Source: Lachnospiraceae bacterium
GTDB taxonomy: Bacteria; Bacillota; Clostridia; Lachnospirales; Lachnospiraceae
Direction of reading: 5' to 3'
Length of the DNA: 64,000 nucleotides
Assembly (NCBI GenBank): GCA_021770785.1
Contig: JAETQH010000003.1
Location: 62,001-126,000 of the forward strand
Part shown: positions 63,963 to 64,000 of the stretch, in pieces
How the letters are laid out: every line of letters starts with the position of its first letter
How positions within the stretch are numbered: position 1 is the first letter of the stretch
Program-made: the position numbers and the translations under genes
The notes under the pieces: model-generated
What the model was told of the DNA's origin: nothing
Databases searched by the model: none
The model's input: the letters and a program-made list of their open reading frames with translations, nothing else

Positions 63963-64000
63963 ATGAAAAGCATAGATGAAGATATTAAAACAGGACAATT
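63963..64000 (+). CDS. holA: DNA polymerase III subunit delta (5' end only)
   Basis: The window ends after 12 codons reading MKSIDEDIKTGQ. This matches my recollection of clostridial HolA N-termini, and holA commonly follows comEC in Firmicutes. No ribosome site lies within 15 bases of the ATG, which fits the predicted leaderless start. The identification rests on a very short sequence plus synteny. Confidence 0.6.
   Translation, partial: MKSIDEDIKTGQ

Overview
The window looks like a chromosomal segment from a low-to-mid GC Gram-positive anaerobe, most likely a member of the Lachnospiraceae (Clostridia). This is inferred from the CIRCE-controlled hrcA-grpE-dnaK-dnaJ operon, the IreB-RuvX-DUF1292-RNase J trio-plus, the clostridial-style GlnRS, the GerMN/ComEC/HolA order and the purine-rich coding strands. 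There are no rRNA, tRNA, CRISPR or transposase genes that I can see.

Layout. 1-4.2 kb: end of a sucrose operon (GH32 hydrolase, fructokinase, amylosucrase-type GH13). 4.3-9.5 kb: heat-shock operon with a sigma-A promoter and CIRCE operator. 9.6-14.6 kb: a block that splits the usual dnaJ-prmA neighbourhood, holding a coiled-coil J-domain protein, luxS, a MNT/HEPN toxin-antitoxin-like pair, an MTA/SAH nucleosidase homologue and a hybrid sensor kinase. 14.7-27.2 kb: translation and RNA housekeeping (prmA, rsmE, cysteine desulfurase, thiI, mtaB, ireB, ruvX, rnj, trmR-like, U32 peptidase/trhP-like) plus an HPr-like protein lacking the active-site His. 27.4-34.2 kb: AI-2E family membrane protein, AraC regulator, ABC exporter, a DUF6033-like protein behind a flagellar sigma-D-type promoter, an Uma2 nuclease-fold protein and trpS.

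35.2-43.9 kb: a divergent two-component system next to a five-gene transport cluster that joins sugar-importer parts (large lipoprotein and two permeases) to an efflux-type adaptor and a MacB-like core protein, with no ATPase gene. 44.0-48.2 kb: glnS, a DUF2225 protein and a MocR-type regulator. 48.4-56.1 kb: arginine biosynthesis (argG divergent from argC-GNAT-argJ-argB-argD) with ARG-box-like sites on both sides. 56.1-64 kb: an orphan solute-binding protein, then comEA, a two-component system, a GerMN lipoprotein, comEC and the first codons of holA.

The most unusual signal is non-coding. Three copies of a roughly 235-bp cloverleaf palindrome lie at 34312-34547, 34899-35136 and 50336-50565. 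They share core hairpins, but their outer arms differ between copies while remaining self-complementary within each copy. Copies one and two are inverted around a 43-bp tandem array, and copy three also lies next to a 42-bp tandem array. I read this as a repeat or mobile-element family whose secondary structure is under selection or is actively corrected. A second, unrelated long palindrome sits at 24669-24819 inside an operon.
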